The position numbers were made by a program, and so were the translations under genes. The notes beneath the pieces were generated by a model. It saw only the letters and a program-made list of their open reading frames with translations. It did not search any database and was not told the DNA's origin. Below, piece after piece: positions 49,664-58,507 of a DNA stretch of 64,000 bases. Numbering within the stretch: position 1 is the stretch's first letter; each line of letters starts with the position of its first letter. The DNA is from Pseudomonas brassicacearum subsp. neoaurantiaca (GTDB lineage Bacteria; Pseudomonadota; Gammaproteobacteria; Pseudomonadales; Pseudomonadaceae): positions 26,176-90,175 of the forward strand of contig NZ_VDLV01000063.1 in the NCBI RefSeq assembly GCF_013608025.1. Direction: 5' to 3'.

Positions 49664-51289
49664 ATGTCCCTACGTAGCTTGAATATCGCTCCCCGAGCCT
49701 TTCTCGGTTTTGCAGTAATTGCACTATTGGTCGTTGTGCTCGGCGTGTTCGCCGCCAATCGCATGTCAGTCATTCGCCAGGCGTCGGTGGAAATGGAGCA
49801 GACCCAGTTACCCGCCGTCGGCTACCTGGCCAATGTCCTTGAAAACGTGCTGCGCATGCGCATTCTTTCATTTCGCATCCTGGTCAACCGCGACCCGGCC
49901 AGCCTCAGCGAGGCCGAGACCCGTATCGGCGTGCTGGTGGAAAAACTCAACAAGGCGAATGCGGCCTATGCAGCGCTGCCCGCCGCGCCAGATGAAGCCG
50001 AGCTGTACAAGGTCTTTTCGAAAACCCTGGAAAACTACCTCCAGGCCCAGAAAGAAATGCTGGATCTGTCCCGACAAGACAAAGCCGACGCGCTGCGCGG
50101 CCTCATCAATACACGGATCAAGGAAGGCACCGACCAGATGGGCGAGCAACTCAACAAGCTCATTGCAATGAGCGTGACGGAGGGGCATGAAGCGTCGGAC
50201 CAGGCCGGCAACTATTACAACAGCGCCATCACCGGCATCCTTGTCGTCTCGATCATTGCCGCGCTGGCCACCGTGCTGCTGGCCTTGCTGCTGACTCGCA
50301 GCATCGTTGCGCCTTTGAACCGGGCCCTCGAAGCGGCCCGGACCATCGCCGGAGGCAATCTGGCCACTGTTATCAACGACGACGGCAAGGACGAACCCGC
50401 CCGGTTGCTCCAGGCCCTTGGCGCGATGCAGGCCAGCCTGCGCCAGACCATCGAGCAGATCGCCGGCTCCGCCACCCAACTGGGCGCCGCAGCCGAAGAG
50501 CTGAGCGCCGTTACCCAGGAGTCTTCCCGGGGTTTGCAACAACAGCACAATGAAATCGAGCAGGCGGCCACTGCCGTCAATGAGATGACCGCCGCCGTCG
50601 AAGAAGTCGCCCGCAACGCCGTATCGACTTCCGAAGCGTCGAACCAGTCGACCCAGGCCGCCCACGAGGGGCGCACGCGGGTAGTAGAAACCGTTGACGC
50701 GATCCAGACCATGACCCACGACGTGCAAGCCACCGCCTCGATGATCGAAGGCCTGGCAATCCAGGGCCGCGATATCGGCAAGGTCCTGGACGTGATCCGC
50801 GCCATCGCCGAGCAGACCAACCTGCTGGCCCTCAACGCCGCCATCGAAGCTGCGCGTGCCGGCGAGGCGGGTCGCGGTTTTGCGGTGGTGGCCGATGAGG
50901 TGCGGGCGTTGGCCCATCGCACCGCGCAATCCACTCAGGAAATCGAAAAAATGGTCGCTGGCATCCAGAACGGCACCGGCCAGGCCGTGCAGTCGATGCA
51001 GCAAAGCAACCAGCGCACCCAAAGCACGCTGGAGCTGGCGCGTGCGGCCGGCGTGGCGCTGGAGCAAATCACTCAATCGATCCATCAGATCAATGAGCGC
51101 AACCTGGTCATCGCCAGCGCCTCCGAGGAACAGGCCCAAGTCTCTCGCGAAGTGGACCGCAACCTGATGAACATCCGCGACCTGGCCACCCAATCGGCCA
51201 GCGGCGCGCAGCAGACCAGCGACGCCACCCATGAACTCTCGCGCCTGGCGGTGGGGTTGAATGCGGCGGTGGCGCGTTTCGTGATTTGA
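49664..51289 (+). CDS. methyl-accepting chemotaxis protein
   Basis: A 541-residue membrane chemoreceptor. Membrane segments are at about 12-31 and 188-210, enclosing a ~155-residue periplasmic four-helix-bundle sensor domain (4HB_MCP type, rich in Ala, Leu, Glu). A HAMP domain follows (RSIVAPLNRALEAARTIAGG). The signalling domain carries the hairpin tip IRAIAEQTNLLALNAAIEAARAGEAGRGFAVVADEVRAL, split here only for description. No C-terminal CheR-tethering pentapeptide is present; the protein ends VARFVI. The ligand is unknown. A FliA-like promoter precedes it. Confidence 0.95.
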   Translation: MSLRSLNIAPRAFLGFAVIALLVVVLGVFAANRMSVIRQASVEMEQTQLPAVGYLANVLENVLRMRILSFRILVNRDPASLSEAETRIGVLVEKLNKANAAYAALPAAPDEAELYKVFSKTLENYLQAQKEMLDLSRQDKADALRGLINTRIKEGTDQMGEQLNKLIAMSVTEGHEASDQAGNYYNSAITGILVVSIIAALATVLLALLLTRSIVAPLNRALEAARTIAGGNLATVINDDGKDEPARLLQALGAMQASLRQTIEQIAGSATQLGAAAEELSAVTQESSRGLQQQHNEIEQAATAVNEMTAAVEEVARNAVSTSEASNQSTQAAHEGRTRVVETVDAIQTMTHDVQATASMIEGLAIQGRDIGKVLDVIRAIAEQTNLLALNAAIEAARAGEAGRGFAVVADEVRALAHRTAQSTQEIEKMVAGIQNGTGQAVQSMQQSNQRTQSTLELARAAGVALEQITQSIHQINERNLVIASASEEQAQVSREVDRNLMNIRDLATQSASGAQQTSDATHELSRLAVGLNAAVARFVI

Positions 51290-51329
51290 GATAGGGTTGA
51301 GGCTGGACACCGCGCTTACAGGAGATTCC

Positions 51330-52511
51330 ATGCGCTTTTCAGCCTTGACCCAACGCATCACCGGTGACGGCGCCGCCGCCTGGGACATTCATGACCGGGC
51401 GCTGGCCATGCGCGAGGAGGGCAAGGAAGTCCTGTTGCTCTCGGTAGGCGATCCGGATTTCGACACGCCGCCCGCCATCGTCGAGGCCGCTGTCGCCAGC
51501 CTGCGGGCCGGCGACACTCACTACTCGGATACCCGTGGCTTGCACTCCCTGCGGGCCAGCATTGCCCGGCGCCATCAACAGCGCTGCGGCCAACCGGTGG
51601 GTGCCGAGCACGTCACGGTGCTGCCCGGCGCGCAATGTGCGGTCTATGCCGTCGCGCAATGCCTGCTCGACCCCGGCGACGAAGTGATTGTCGCCGAGCC
51701 GATGTACGTCACCTATGAAGCGGTGTTTGGGGCCTGCGGAGCGAAAGTGGTGCCGGTAGCGGTAAGGCCCGAAAACGGCTTTCATGTCCAGCCGAACGAC
51801 GTCGCCCGGCTTGTTACGCCACGCACCCGCGCCATCCTCCTCAACAGCCCGAACAACCCCTCCGGCGCCAGCCTGCCGCTGTCGACCTGGCAAGCAGTCG
51901 CGCATCTATGCATCGAACATGACCTCTGGCTGATCAGCGACGAGGTCTATAGCGATTTGCTCTACGAAGGCGCACACATCAGCCCGGCCGGCCTGCCAGG
52001 CATGGCCGAGCGCACCGTGACCATCAACAGTCTGTCCAAATCCCACGCGATGACCGGCTGGCGCATCGGCTGGGCGATCGGCCCCGAACTCCTGGCCCGG
52101 CATTTGGCCAACCTGTCGCTGTGCATGCTGTTCGGTCTGCCGGATTTCGTTCAGCGCGCGGCCGAGGTCGCGCTGGAGCAGGATTTGCCTGAAGTGGCGC
52201 AGATGCGCGAGGAGTACCGCCAGCGCCGGGACTTGGTCTGTGCGCTGCTGGAGGGTTGCCCATGCCTCAAGCCCGTGCGGCCCGATGGTGGCATGTTTGT
52301 GATGGTTGACGTACGCGAGACGGGTCTGGGTGCCCAGGCGTTTGCCGAACGGCTGCTCGACGGGTATGGCGTGTCGGTACTGGCGGGGGAGGCGTTTGGA
52401 CAGAGTGCGGCGGGGCATATTCGGATCGGGCTGGTGGTGGGACGGGGGGAGCTGGCGCAGGCGTGTCAGCGGATTGTCCTATGTGCAACACAATCATTGC
52501 GAGATGCCTGA
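51330..52511 (+). CDS. aruH: arginine--pyruvate transaminase AruH
   Basis: Transfers the alpha-amino group of L-arginine to pyruvate, giving 2-ketoarginine, in the arginine transaminase pathway. The 393-residue class I aminotransferase has the PLP lysine K237 in INSLSKSHAMTGWRIGW, NSPNNPSGA, and SDEVYSDLLYEG. It closely resembles the P. aeruginosa AruH sequence as I recall it, including MRFSALTQRITGDGAAAWDI and LLSVGDPDFDTP. ATG 51330 follows AGGAGA. In P. aeruginosa aruI follows aruH; here no aruI is present, and a two-component system comes next. The name is likely, the exact amino-acid preference less so. Confidence 0.82.
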   Translation: MRFSALTQRITGDGAAAWDIHDRALAMREEGKEVLLLSVGDPDFDTPPAIVEAAVASLRAGDTHYSDTRGLHSLRASIARRHQQRCGQPVGAEHVTVLPGAQCAVYAVAQCLLDPGDEVIVAEPMYVTYEAVFGACGAKVVPVAVRPENGFHVQPNDVARLVTPRTRAILLNSPNNPSGASLPLSTWQAVAHLCIEHDLWLISDEVYSDLLYEGAHISPAGLPGMAERTVTINSLSKSHAMTGWRIGWAIGPELLARHLANLSLCMLFGLPDFVQRAAEVALEQDLPEVAQMREEYRQRRDLVCALLEGCPCLKPVRPDGGMFVMVDVRETGLGAQAFAERLLDGYGVSVLAGEAFGQSAAGHIRIGLVVGRGELAQACQRIVLCATQSLRDA

Positions 52512-52629
52512 GGCTTCCGTGGTTTGATCGCTCGCGGTATGTAGGCGGTGTGTGAAATTGTGTAAGGGTTTTGCTCATGGCCGGGTGAGGGCGTATATCC
52601 TTGGCGGCTTGAGATTTCCTGTGCCAGCC

Positions 52630-53331
52630 ATGCCCAACATCCTCCTCGTCGAAGACGACGCCGCCCTCTGCGAACTCATCGCCAGCTACCTGGAGCGCAA
52701 CGGCTATCAAGTCAGCGTGCTCAACCGTGGCGACCACGTCCGTGAGCGGGCGCGGGCCAATCCGCCGGACTTGGTGATCCTCGATCTGATGCTGCCGGGG
52801 CTGGACGGTCTGCAGGTCTGTCGTCTGCTGCGGGCCGACTCGGCGACCTTGCCGATCCTGATGCTCACCGCGCGCGACGACAGCCACGATCAGGTGCTTG
52901 GCCTGGAAATGGGCGCCGATGACTACGTCACCAAGCCCTGCGAGCCGCGGGTATTGCTGGCCCGGGTGCGGACCTTGCTGCGGCGCAGCAGTTTGAGCGA
53001 GCCGCAGACGGTCAACGACCGCATCGTCATGGGCAACCTGTGCATCGACCTGTCCGAGCGCACCGTGACTTGGCGCGGGCAGCCGGTGGAGCTGTCCAGC
53101 GGCGAGTACAACCTGTTGGTGGTGCTGGCCCGGCATTCCGGCGAAGTGCTGAGCCGAGACCAGATTCTTCAACGTCTGCGCGGTATCGAGTTCAACGGCA
53201 CCGACCGCTCGGTGGATGTTGCGATTTCCAAGTTGCGACGCAAGTTCGACGACAACGCCGGCGAAGCGCGGAAGATCAAGACCGTGTGGGGCAAGGGCTA
53301 CTTGTTCAGCCGTTCCGAGTGGGAATGCTGA
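52630..53331 (+). CDS. OmpR-type response regulator (RstA-like)
   Basis: A 233-residue regulator. The receiver domain has the acidic cluster in NILLVEDDAAL, the phospho-acceptor D52 in LVILDLMLPG and the Lys in YVTKPCEP. A C-terminal winged helix (LSSGEYNLLVVLARHSGEVL, GTDRSVDVAISKLRRKF, KTVWGKGYLF) binds DNA. I take ATG 52630 as the start; GTG 52621 is also in frame. It is followed after 3 bp by its sensor kinase. The pair looks most like RstA-RstB of enterics; the regulon is unknown and aruH next to it is not necessarily a target. Confidence 0.92.
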   Translation: MPNILLVEDDAALCELIASYLERNGYQVSVLNRGDHVRERARANPPDLVILDLMLPGLDGLQVCRLLRADSATLPILMLTARDDSHDQVLGLEMGADDYVTKPCEPRVLLARVRTLLRRSSLSEPQTVNDRIVMGNLCIDLSERTVTWRGQPVELSSGEYNLLVVLARHSGEVLSRDQILQRLRGIEFNGTDRSVDVAISKLRRKFDDNAGEARKIKTVWGKGYLFSRSEWEC

Positions 53332-53334
53332 TCG

Positions 53335-54639
53335 ATGTGGAAGCTGCTGATTCGCCTCTACCTGGTCACCATCGTTTCCTACAGCGCGGCTATTTACCTG
53401 ATGCCGGAGCTGGTGATCCGCCTGTTCCATGAGCGCTTCCAGGCCTACAACCTCGATTATTCCCGTGGTTTGCAGACCTTGATCGTCAAGCAGTTTCGCG
53501 CCGTGCCCAGCGAGCAATGGCCGGCGCTGGCAGCGCAGATGGACAAAGAATTCGAGCCGTTGCGCATCGAGCTGGCGGCCACCGAGGACACGGGCTTCAC
53601 CGATACCGAGCAGGCGCGTCTCAAGCGTGGCGAGAACGTGGTGCGCATTGGCGACTGGGGTTGGCGGACACTCGCGGCGGCGCCTCTGGACGAGCGCACG
53701 GCGGTGAAGATGATCGTGCCGCCGGATCCGGCTGACGTCAGTTGGCTGTACTGGAGCATCAATGTGCTGATCGGCGCCACGATGCTGGCGTGCCTGCTGC
53801 TCTGGCTGCGGCCGCACTGGCGCGATCTGGAGCGGCTCAAGCGCACGGCCGAGCGTTTCGGCAAGGGGCATTTAAGTGAGCGTACGCAGATCGCGCCGAG
53901 TTCCAACATCGGCAGCCTGGCCCATGTATTCGACACCATGGCCGGCGACATCGAGAACCTGCTTAACCAGCAGCGGGACCTGCTCAACGCCGTATCCCAT
54001 GAATTGCGCACGCCGTTGACTCGGCTCGATTTCGGCTTGGCCCTGGCGTTGTCGGAAGACATGCCAACGGCCAGCCGCGAGCGTCTGCAAGGGTTGGTAG
54101 CGCACATTCGCGAACTGGATGAGCTGGTGCTGGAGTTGCTGTCTTACAGCCGCCTGCAAAATCCCGAGCGTTTGCCGGAGCGCGTCGAAGTGCCGCTGGA
54201 CGAGTTCATCGACAGTATCCTCGGCAGCCTCGATGAGGATCTGGCCGCGCCTGAGGTGGTGATCGACGTGCTGCTGCATGGGGCGCTGGAGCGTTTTGTG
54301 CTGGACCCGCGCCTTACCGCCCGCGCGCTGCAGAACCTGTTGCGCAATGCGATGCGCTATTGTGAAAAACGCATCCAGGTCGGTGTGCTGGTGGGTGATC
54401 AAGGCTGCGAAATCTGGGTCGACGACGACGGTATCGGCATTCCCCACAGCGAGCGCGAGCGCGTCTTCGAACCGTTCTACCGCCTGGACCGCAGCCGCGA
54501 TCGCGCCACCGGAGGCTTTGGCCTCGGCCTGGCGATCAGCCGCCGCGCCCTGCAAGCCCAGGGCGGCACGCTGACAGTCGAAGCTTCGCCGCTGGGCGGG
54601 GCACGGTTCAGGCTGTGGCTCCCCACTCCTGATGCCTGA
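53335..54639 (+). CDS. sensor histidine kinase (RstB-like)
   Basis: A 434-residue inner-membrane kinase. One membrane segment lies at residues ~5-27 and a second at ~140-160, enclosing a periplasmic domain of about 110 residues. HAMP follows, then the dimerisation helix with the phospho-acceptor H222 in NAVSHELRTPLTRL. The ATPase domain has NLLRNAMRYC, DDDGIGIP and GGFGLGLAISRR. It starts 3 bp after the regulator stop, so the two are co-translated. RstB-like by length and by the FGLALALSEDMP region; the signal is unknown (acid or osmotic stress are guesses from the family). Confidence 0.92.
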   Translation: MWKLLIRLYLVTIVSYSAAIYLMPELVIRLFHERFQAYNLDYSRGLQTLIVKQFRAVPSEQWPALAAQMDKEFEPLRIELAATEDTGFTDTEQARLKRGENVVRIGDWGWRTLAAAPLDERTAVKMIVPPDPADVSWLYWSINVLIGATMLACLLLWLRPHWRDLERLKRTAERFGKGHLSERTQIAPSSNIGSLAHVFDTMAGDIENLLNQQRDLLNAVSHELRTPLTRLDFGLALALSEDMPTASRERLQGLVAHIRELDELVLELLSYSRLQNPERLPERVEVPLDEFIDSILGSLDEDLAAPEVVIDVLLHGALERFVLDPRLTARALQNLLRNAMRYCEKRIQVGVLVGDQGCEIWVDDDGIGIPHSERERVFEPFYRLDRSRDRATGGFGLGLAISRRALQAQGGTLTVEASPLGGARFRLWLPTPDA

Positions 54640-54649
54640 AACTATCCCT

Positions 54650-54690
54650 GTGGCGAGGGAGCTTGCTCCCGCTGGGCCACGAAGTGGCCC
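54650..54690. repeat. single REP unit, GTGGCGAGGGAGC family
   Basis: GTGGCGAGGGAGCTTGCTCC followed by a GGGCCACGAAGTGGCCC hairpin, between the kinase gene and the convergent DUF1345 gene. No inverted partner. Confidence 0.72.
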
Positions 54691-54698
54691 CTATATGG

Positions 54699-55340
54699 TC
54701 ACCCAAACAACCCCGCCGCAATATTGATCGAAAACCCCAGGATCGCCGTGTTGAACACAAACCCGATCAACGATTGCGCCAGCACAATCTTGCGCAACTG
54801 CCTCGTCGCAACGCCCACGTCGGAAGTCTGCACCGCCACGCCGATGGTGAAAGAAAAGTACAGGAAGTCCCAATAGTTGGGTGTGGTCAGCCCCTCGGCA
54901 AAACGCAGCGCGGGTTCCTTGCCTCCCCAGGTGTAATACAACCGCGCGTAGTGCACGCTGAAGATCACCCCAATCAGCAGCCATGAACCGATCACGGTCA
55001 GCGCCGTGACACCGTAGTGCAGCAGCTTGCCGGCGGTTTGCAGGTCGCGACTGCCGGCCAGTTCGAAGGTGATGGTGGCGAGGCTCGCCAATGCCGCGAT
55101 GCAGACCATCAGCAGGACTAGACCGGCGTTTTCGTCTTCCATTTCGGCGATGCGTTTGACGTCGGGCGCCTTGGCCCGCACCGTCAGCCAGAACATCAGC
55201 AGCAGGTAAGTCCAGACCCCGACGTTCCAGCCGATCAGTATTTTGCTGATGGTCGAGTCCGCCGGTATCGACAGGCCCGCTGCCAGGCCGATGACCGTGG
55301 CCAGGGAGAGTCGCGGATGGGTGCGGGTGAGGCGGGGCAT
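54699..55340 (-). CDS. DUF1345 inner-membrane protein
   Basis: A 213-residue membrane protein with about five hydrophobic segments (for example NVGVWTYLLLMFWLTVRA, GLVLLMVCIAALASLATITF, TALTVIGSWLLIGVIFSVHY). The YWDFLYFSFTIGVAVQTSDV loop, which resembles a potassium-channel-like pore segment in this family, is intact. DUF1345 has no assigned function. It converges with the RstB-like kinase gene and has no close partner on its own strand (the nicotinamidase gene lies 38 bp upstream and could be co-transcribed). Confidence 0.88.
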   Translation of the reverse strand: MPRLTRTHPRLSLATVIGLAAGLSIPADSTISKILIGWNVGVWTYLLLMFWLTVRAKAPDVKRIAEMEDENAGLVLLMVCIAALASLATITFELAGSRDLQTAGKLLHYGVTALTVIGSWLLIGVIFSVHYARLYYTWGGKEPALRFAEGLTTPNYWDFLYFSFTIGVAVQTSDVGVATRQLRKIVLAQSLIGFVFNTAILGFSINIAAGLFG

Positions 55341-55378
55341 GGGGGCTCACTGTGGCGTGGAGATGCTCGGAGTATGAA

Positions 55379-56023
55379 TCATCCGCTGGTTATGTCACTG
55401 GATTGAATCAGCCGCACGCCGGCCTCCTGCATGCGCCGCATGGCCGCATCCATCGAACCGTCGATATCGATGCCTCGGCAAGCGTCGAGCACGACGATTG
55501 CGTTGAAACCGGCCATCCGGGCATCCAGCGCTGAATACATCACACAGAAGTCCAAGGCCAGCCCGACCATGTACACCGTGTCGATGCCGCGCTCCTTCAA
55601 ATAGCCTGTCAGGCCGGTGGGGGTCAGGTGGTCGGCTTCCATGAAGGCGGAATAGCTATCGATGGCAGGGTTGCAGCCCTTGCGTATGACCAGTTGGGTG
55701 TGGGGCAGGTCCAGGGCCGGGTGCAGCGCGGCGCCCTGGGTACCCTGGACGCAGTGGTCGGGCCAGAGCTTCTGTTCGCCGTAGGGCAACTGGACAAAGT
55801 CGAAGGGTTGCTTGCCTTCATGGCTGGAGGCGAACGAGGCATGCCCGGCCGGGTGCCAGTCCTGGGCGCAGACAACGTGTCGGAACGTAGCGCCCAGTCG
55901 GTTGACCAACGGCACGATTTCGTCGCCGCCGGGCACGGCCAGTTGGCCGCCGGGGATGAAATCGTTCTGGATGTCGATCACCAGTAAAGCGGTGGTTGTG
56001 GCTTTGGTATCCATATGGGTCAT
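55379..56023 (-). CDS. pncA: nicotinamidase
   Basis: Hydrolyses nicotinamide to nicotinate for NAD salvage. The 214-residue protein has the catalytic triad D17 (LVIDIQNDF), K115 (VIRKGCNP) and C160 (GLALDFCVMYSA) and the metal ligands D55, H57 and H61 in CAQDWHPAGHASF. Length and order of motifs agree with the PncA family, which can also deaminate pyrazinamide. The start is ATG 56023, since AGGAGC sits 8 bp before it; ATG 56014 is a second possibility. It lies upstream of the DUF1345 gene on the same strand. Confidence 0.95.
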   Translation of the reverse strand: MTHMDTKATTTALLVIDIQNDFIPGGQLAVPGGDEIVPLVNRLGATFRHVVCAQDWHPAGHASFASSHEGKQPFDFVQLPYGEQKLWPDHCVQGTQGAALHPALDLPHTQLVIRKGCNPAIDSYSAFMEADHLTPTGLTGYLKERGIDTVYMVGLALDFCVMYSALDARMAGFNAIVVLDACRGIDIDGSMDAAMRRMQEAGVRLIQSSDITSG

Positions 56024-56098
56024 GCCGGTTGCTCCTGTAGTGATCTGAGGAGCTTAGCCGAACCGTTCCGGGCTCAGGTTCTTCTTTACGGCGGCTGT

Positions 56099-56260
56099 CG
56101 CCTTCGCGAGCAGGCTCGCTCCCACCTGGGTCTATGGCTAATGCAGGACTTTGCGTACACCACCGGCCCCTGTGGGAGTGAGCCTGCTCGCGAAGGCGGC
56201 GTAACAGCTGACGAATATCTTGGAAGCGATGGCCTCTTCGCGAGCAGGCTCGCTCCCACG
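56099..56260. repeat. cluster of three REP units, GTGGGAGCGAGCCTGCTCGC family
   Basis: Three units lie in alternating orientation: complement at 56103-56125, forward at 56171-56195 (GTGGGAGTGAGC variant), complement at 56237-56259. Any adjacent two can form a REPIN hairpin. They occupy most of the 396-bp gap between the divergent pncA and MHYT-GGDEF-EAL genes. Confidence 0.85.
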
Positions 56261-56419
56261 AAAGGCCCGCAGATAGAGCCGAGTGTCTTTCGTCGAAAAT
56301 ATTCCCAGGATGATGGCTTTTTGATGCGCGGTCCGTGCACTCTTGTACCGATTGTGTACAATCGCCGCCTTTCAACCGGGCATGGAAGCAGTTCGGCCTT
56401 CTGGTCACGAGAAAAATCC

Positions 56420-58498
56420 ATGCTCATCGGCAGCTATTCACCCGCGCTCGTTTCGATTTCCCTGTTCGTTGCGATCCTGGCGTCCTACACCGCCCTGGAC
56501 CTGACCGGGCGTATCGCCACGGCTCGGGGCCGCGCCAAGCATTTGTGGATGGCCGGTGGTGCGCTGGCGATGGGCGTAGGCATCTGGTCGATGCATTTCA
56601 TCGGCATGCTCGCGTTCACCTTGCCGGTGGAGCTTGGCTACGATGTGGCGATCACCGCGCTGTCGCTGCTGATCGCTATTCTTTCCAGTGGCTTTGCCTT
56701 GTGGCTGGTCAGCCAGCCACGGCTGCGGGCCTGGCAACTGGCGTTCGGCGCGTTGGTGATGGGCACTGGCATCAGTGCCATGCATTACACCGGCATGGCC
56801 GCGTTGCGGATGCAGCCGGGCATCGATTATGACCCGACGCTGTTCGGCGCTTCGTTGCTGATTGCTGTCGTGGCCTGTGCGGCGGCGCTGTGGATTGCTT
56901 TTCGCCTGCGCCAGAATACCCCTCATGTTCGCCTGGCTCGCGCTGGCGCCGCCGTGGTGATGGGCGTTGCCATTGTCGGCATGCACTACACCGGCATGGC
57001 CGCGGCGCAGTTCAGCGAGGGCAGTTTCTGCGGTTCTCTCGATGGCTTGAGCGGCAAGGGGCTGGACAATCTGGTGCTGATCACCACCCTGGCGGTGTTG
57101 GCGATTGCCTTGCTGACTTCCATTCTTGACGCACGCCTGGAAGCTCGCACCGCCGAGCTGGCCCGGTCGCTGACCCAGGCCAATCGGGAACTGACCCAAT
57201 TGGCCTTGCATGACCCCCTGACCGGATTGCCTAACCGTGTATTGCTGGCGGATCGCATCGGCCAGGCCATGCACCGGGTGCAGGAGCAGGGCGGTTGTTT
57301 CGCCTTGATGTTCATCGACCTGGATGGCTTCAAGCCGGTCAACGATGCCTTCGGGCATCACATGGGCGATCTGCTGCTGCGGGATGTGGCCCTGCGCTTG
57401 CGTGAAGATTTGCGTAACCAAGACACCCTGGCGCGCATTGGCGGTGATGAATTCGTCCTGCTGGTGCAGTTGGCCGATCCTGACGATGCCCTGCGTCTGG
57501 CCGCGCGCCAGGTCGGGCTGATCGGCCGTACGTTCCGAGTCGCCGACCATGACTTGCAGATTTCCGCCAGCGTCGGCATTTCGCTGTACCCCGGTAACGG
57601 CCAGAGCGCCGATGAGTTGCTGATGAACGCCGACGCGGCGATGTACCACGCCAAGGGCGCCGGCAAGAACGGCTACAGCTTTTTCGACGCCTCGATGAAC
57701 AGCAACGCCCGCAAGCAATTGCAACTGCTGCAGGACCTGCGCATCGCCGTCGAACAACGCCAGTTCAGCCTGCATTACCAGCCCAAGTTCGACGCCGCCA
57801 ACGGTCGTCCGGTGGGCGCCGAAGCGCTGCTGCGCTGGACGCATCCGACCCAGGGCCTGTTGATGCCCGACACCTTTATCGACCTGGCGGAGAAGACCGG
57901 GTTGATCATTCCGATTGGCGAATGGGTGCTCAACGAAGCCTGCCGGCAGATGCGCGAATGGTACGTGCTGGGCTACACCGACTGGCGCATCGCAGTGAAT
58001 CTCTCGGCCTTGCAGTTCTGCCATGCAGGCCTGGTGCAGAGCGTGGCCAAGGCGCTGGAAACGCACCATCTGCCGGCCAACAGCCTGACCCTGGAAATCA
58101 CCGAGACCACCGCCATGAGTGACGCGGACGCGAGCATGACGGTGTTGCAGCAGCTGTCGGACATGGGCGTGGATTTGTCCATCGATGATTTCGGCACCGG
58201 CTATTCGAGCCTGATGTACCTCAAGCGCCTGCCGGCCAACGAACTGAAGATCGACCGCGGTTTCGTGCGTGACCTGGAGCACGACAGCGACGACGCCGCG
58301 ATCGTCTCGGCCATTGTCGCCCTCGGCCAGGCTTTGGGCCTGCGGATCGTCGCCGAAGGCGTGGAGACCGATGTGCAGCAGGACTTCCTGACCCAATTGG
58401 GCTGCGATTCGCTGCAAGGTTATCTGTTGGGGCATCCGCAGCCGGCCGAGCATTTCCTCAAGCACATCCGCCAGGTTCCGCGCGTGGCGACGGCCTGA
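56420..58498 (+). CDS. MHYT-GGDEF-EAL c-di-GMP signalling protein
   Basis: A 692-residue inner-membrane protein. The N-terminal ~240 residues hold seven membrane spans with three MHYT-type motifs (MHFIGM, MHYTGM, MHYTGM) thought to bind copper or sense gas. A diguanylate cyclase domain follows, with an intact RIGGDEFVLL and an I-site RNQD five residues before GGDEF. The C-terminal phosphodiesterase domain keeps AEALLRW, the NLSALQF Asn, EITETTAM, SIDDFGTGYSSL and EGVET, so both activities look possible. I start at ATG 56420; the upstream frame crosses REP units. It resembles the MucR/NbdA/YkoW-type proteins of Pseudomonas. Confidence 0.94.
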   Translation: MLIGSYSPALVSISLFVAILASYTALDLTGRIATARGRAKHLWMAGGALAMGVGIWSMHFIGMLAFTLPVELGYDVAITALSLLIAILSSGFALWLVSQPRLRAWQLAFGALVMGTGISAMHYTGMAALRMQPGIDYDPTLFGASLLIAVVACAAALWIAFRLRQNTPHVRLARAGAAVVMGVAIVGMHYTGMAAAQFSEGSFCGSLDGLSGKGLDNLVLITTLAVLAIALLTSILDARLEARTAELARSLTQANRELTQLALHDPLTGLPNRVLLADRIGQAMHRVQEQGGCFALMFIDLDGFKPVNDAFGHHMGDLLLRDVALRLREDLRNQDTLARIGGDEFVLLVQLADPDDALRLAARQVGLIGRTFRVADHDLQISASVGISLYPGNGQSADELLMNADAAMYHAKGAGKNGYSFFDASMNSNARKQLQLLQDLRIAVEQRQFSLHYQPKFDAANGRPVGAEALLRWTHPTQGLLMPDTFIDLAEKTGLIIPIGEWVLNEACRQMREWYVLGYTDWRIAVNLSALQFCHAGLVQSVAKALETHHLPANSLTLEITETTAMSDADASMTVLQQLSDMGVDLSIDDFGTGYSSLMYLKRLPANELKIDRGFVRDLEHDSDDAAIVSAIVALGQALGLRIVAEGVETDVQQDFLTQLGCDSLQGYLLGHPQPAEHFLKHIRQVPRVATA

Positions 58499-58507
58499 GA
58501 CGATTGT

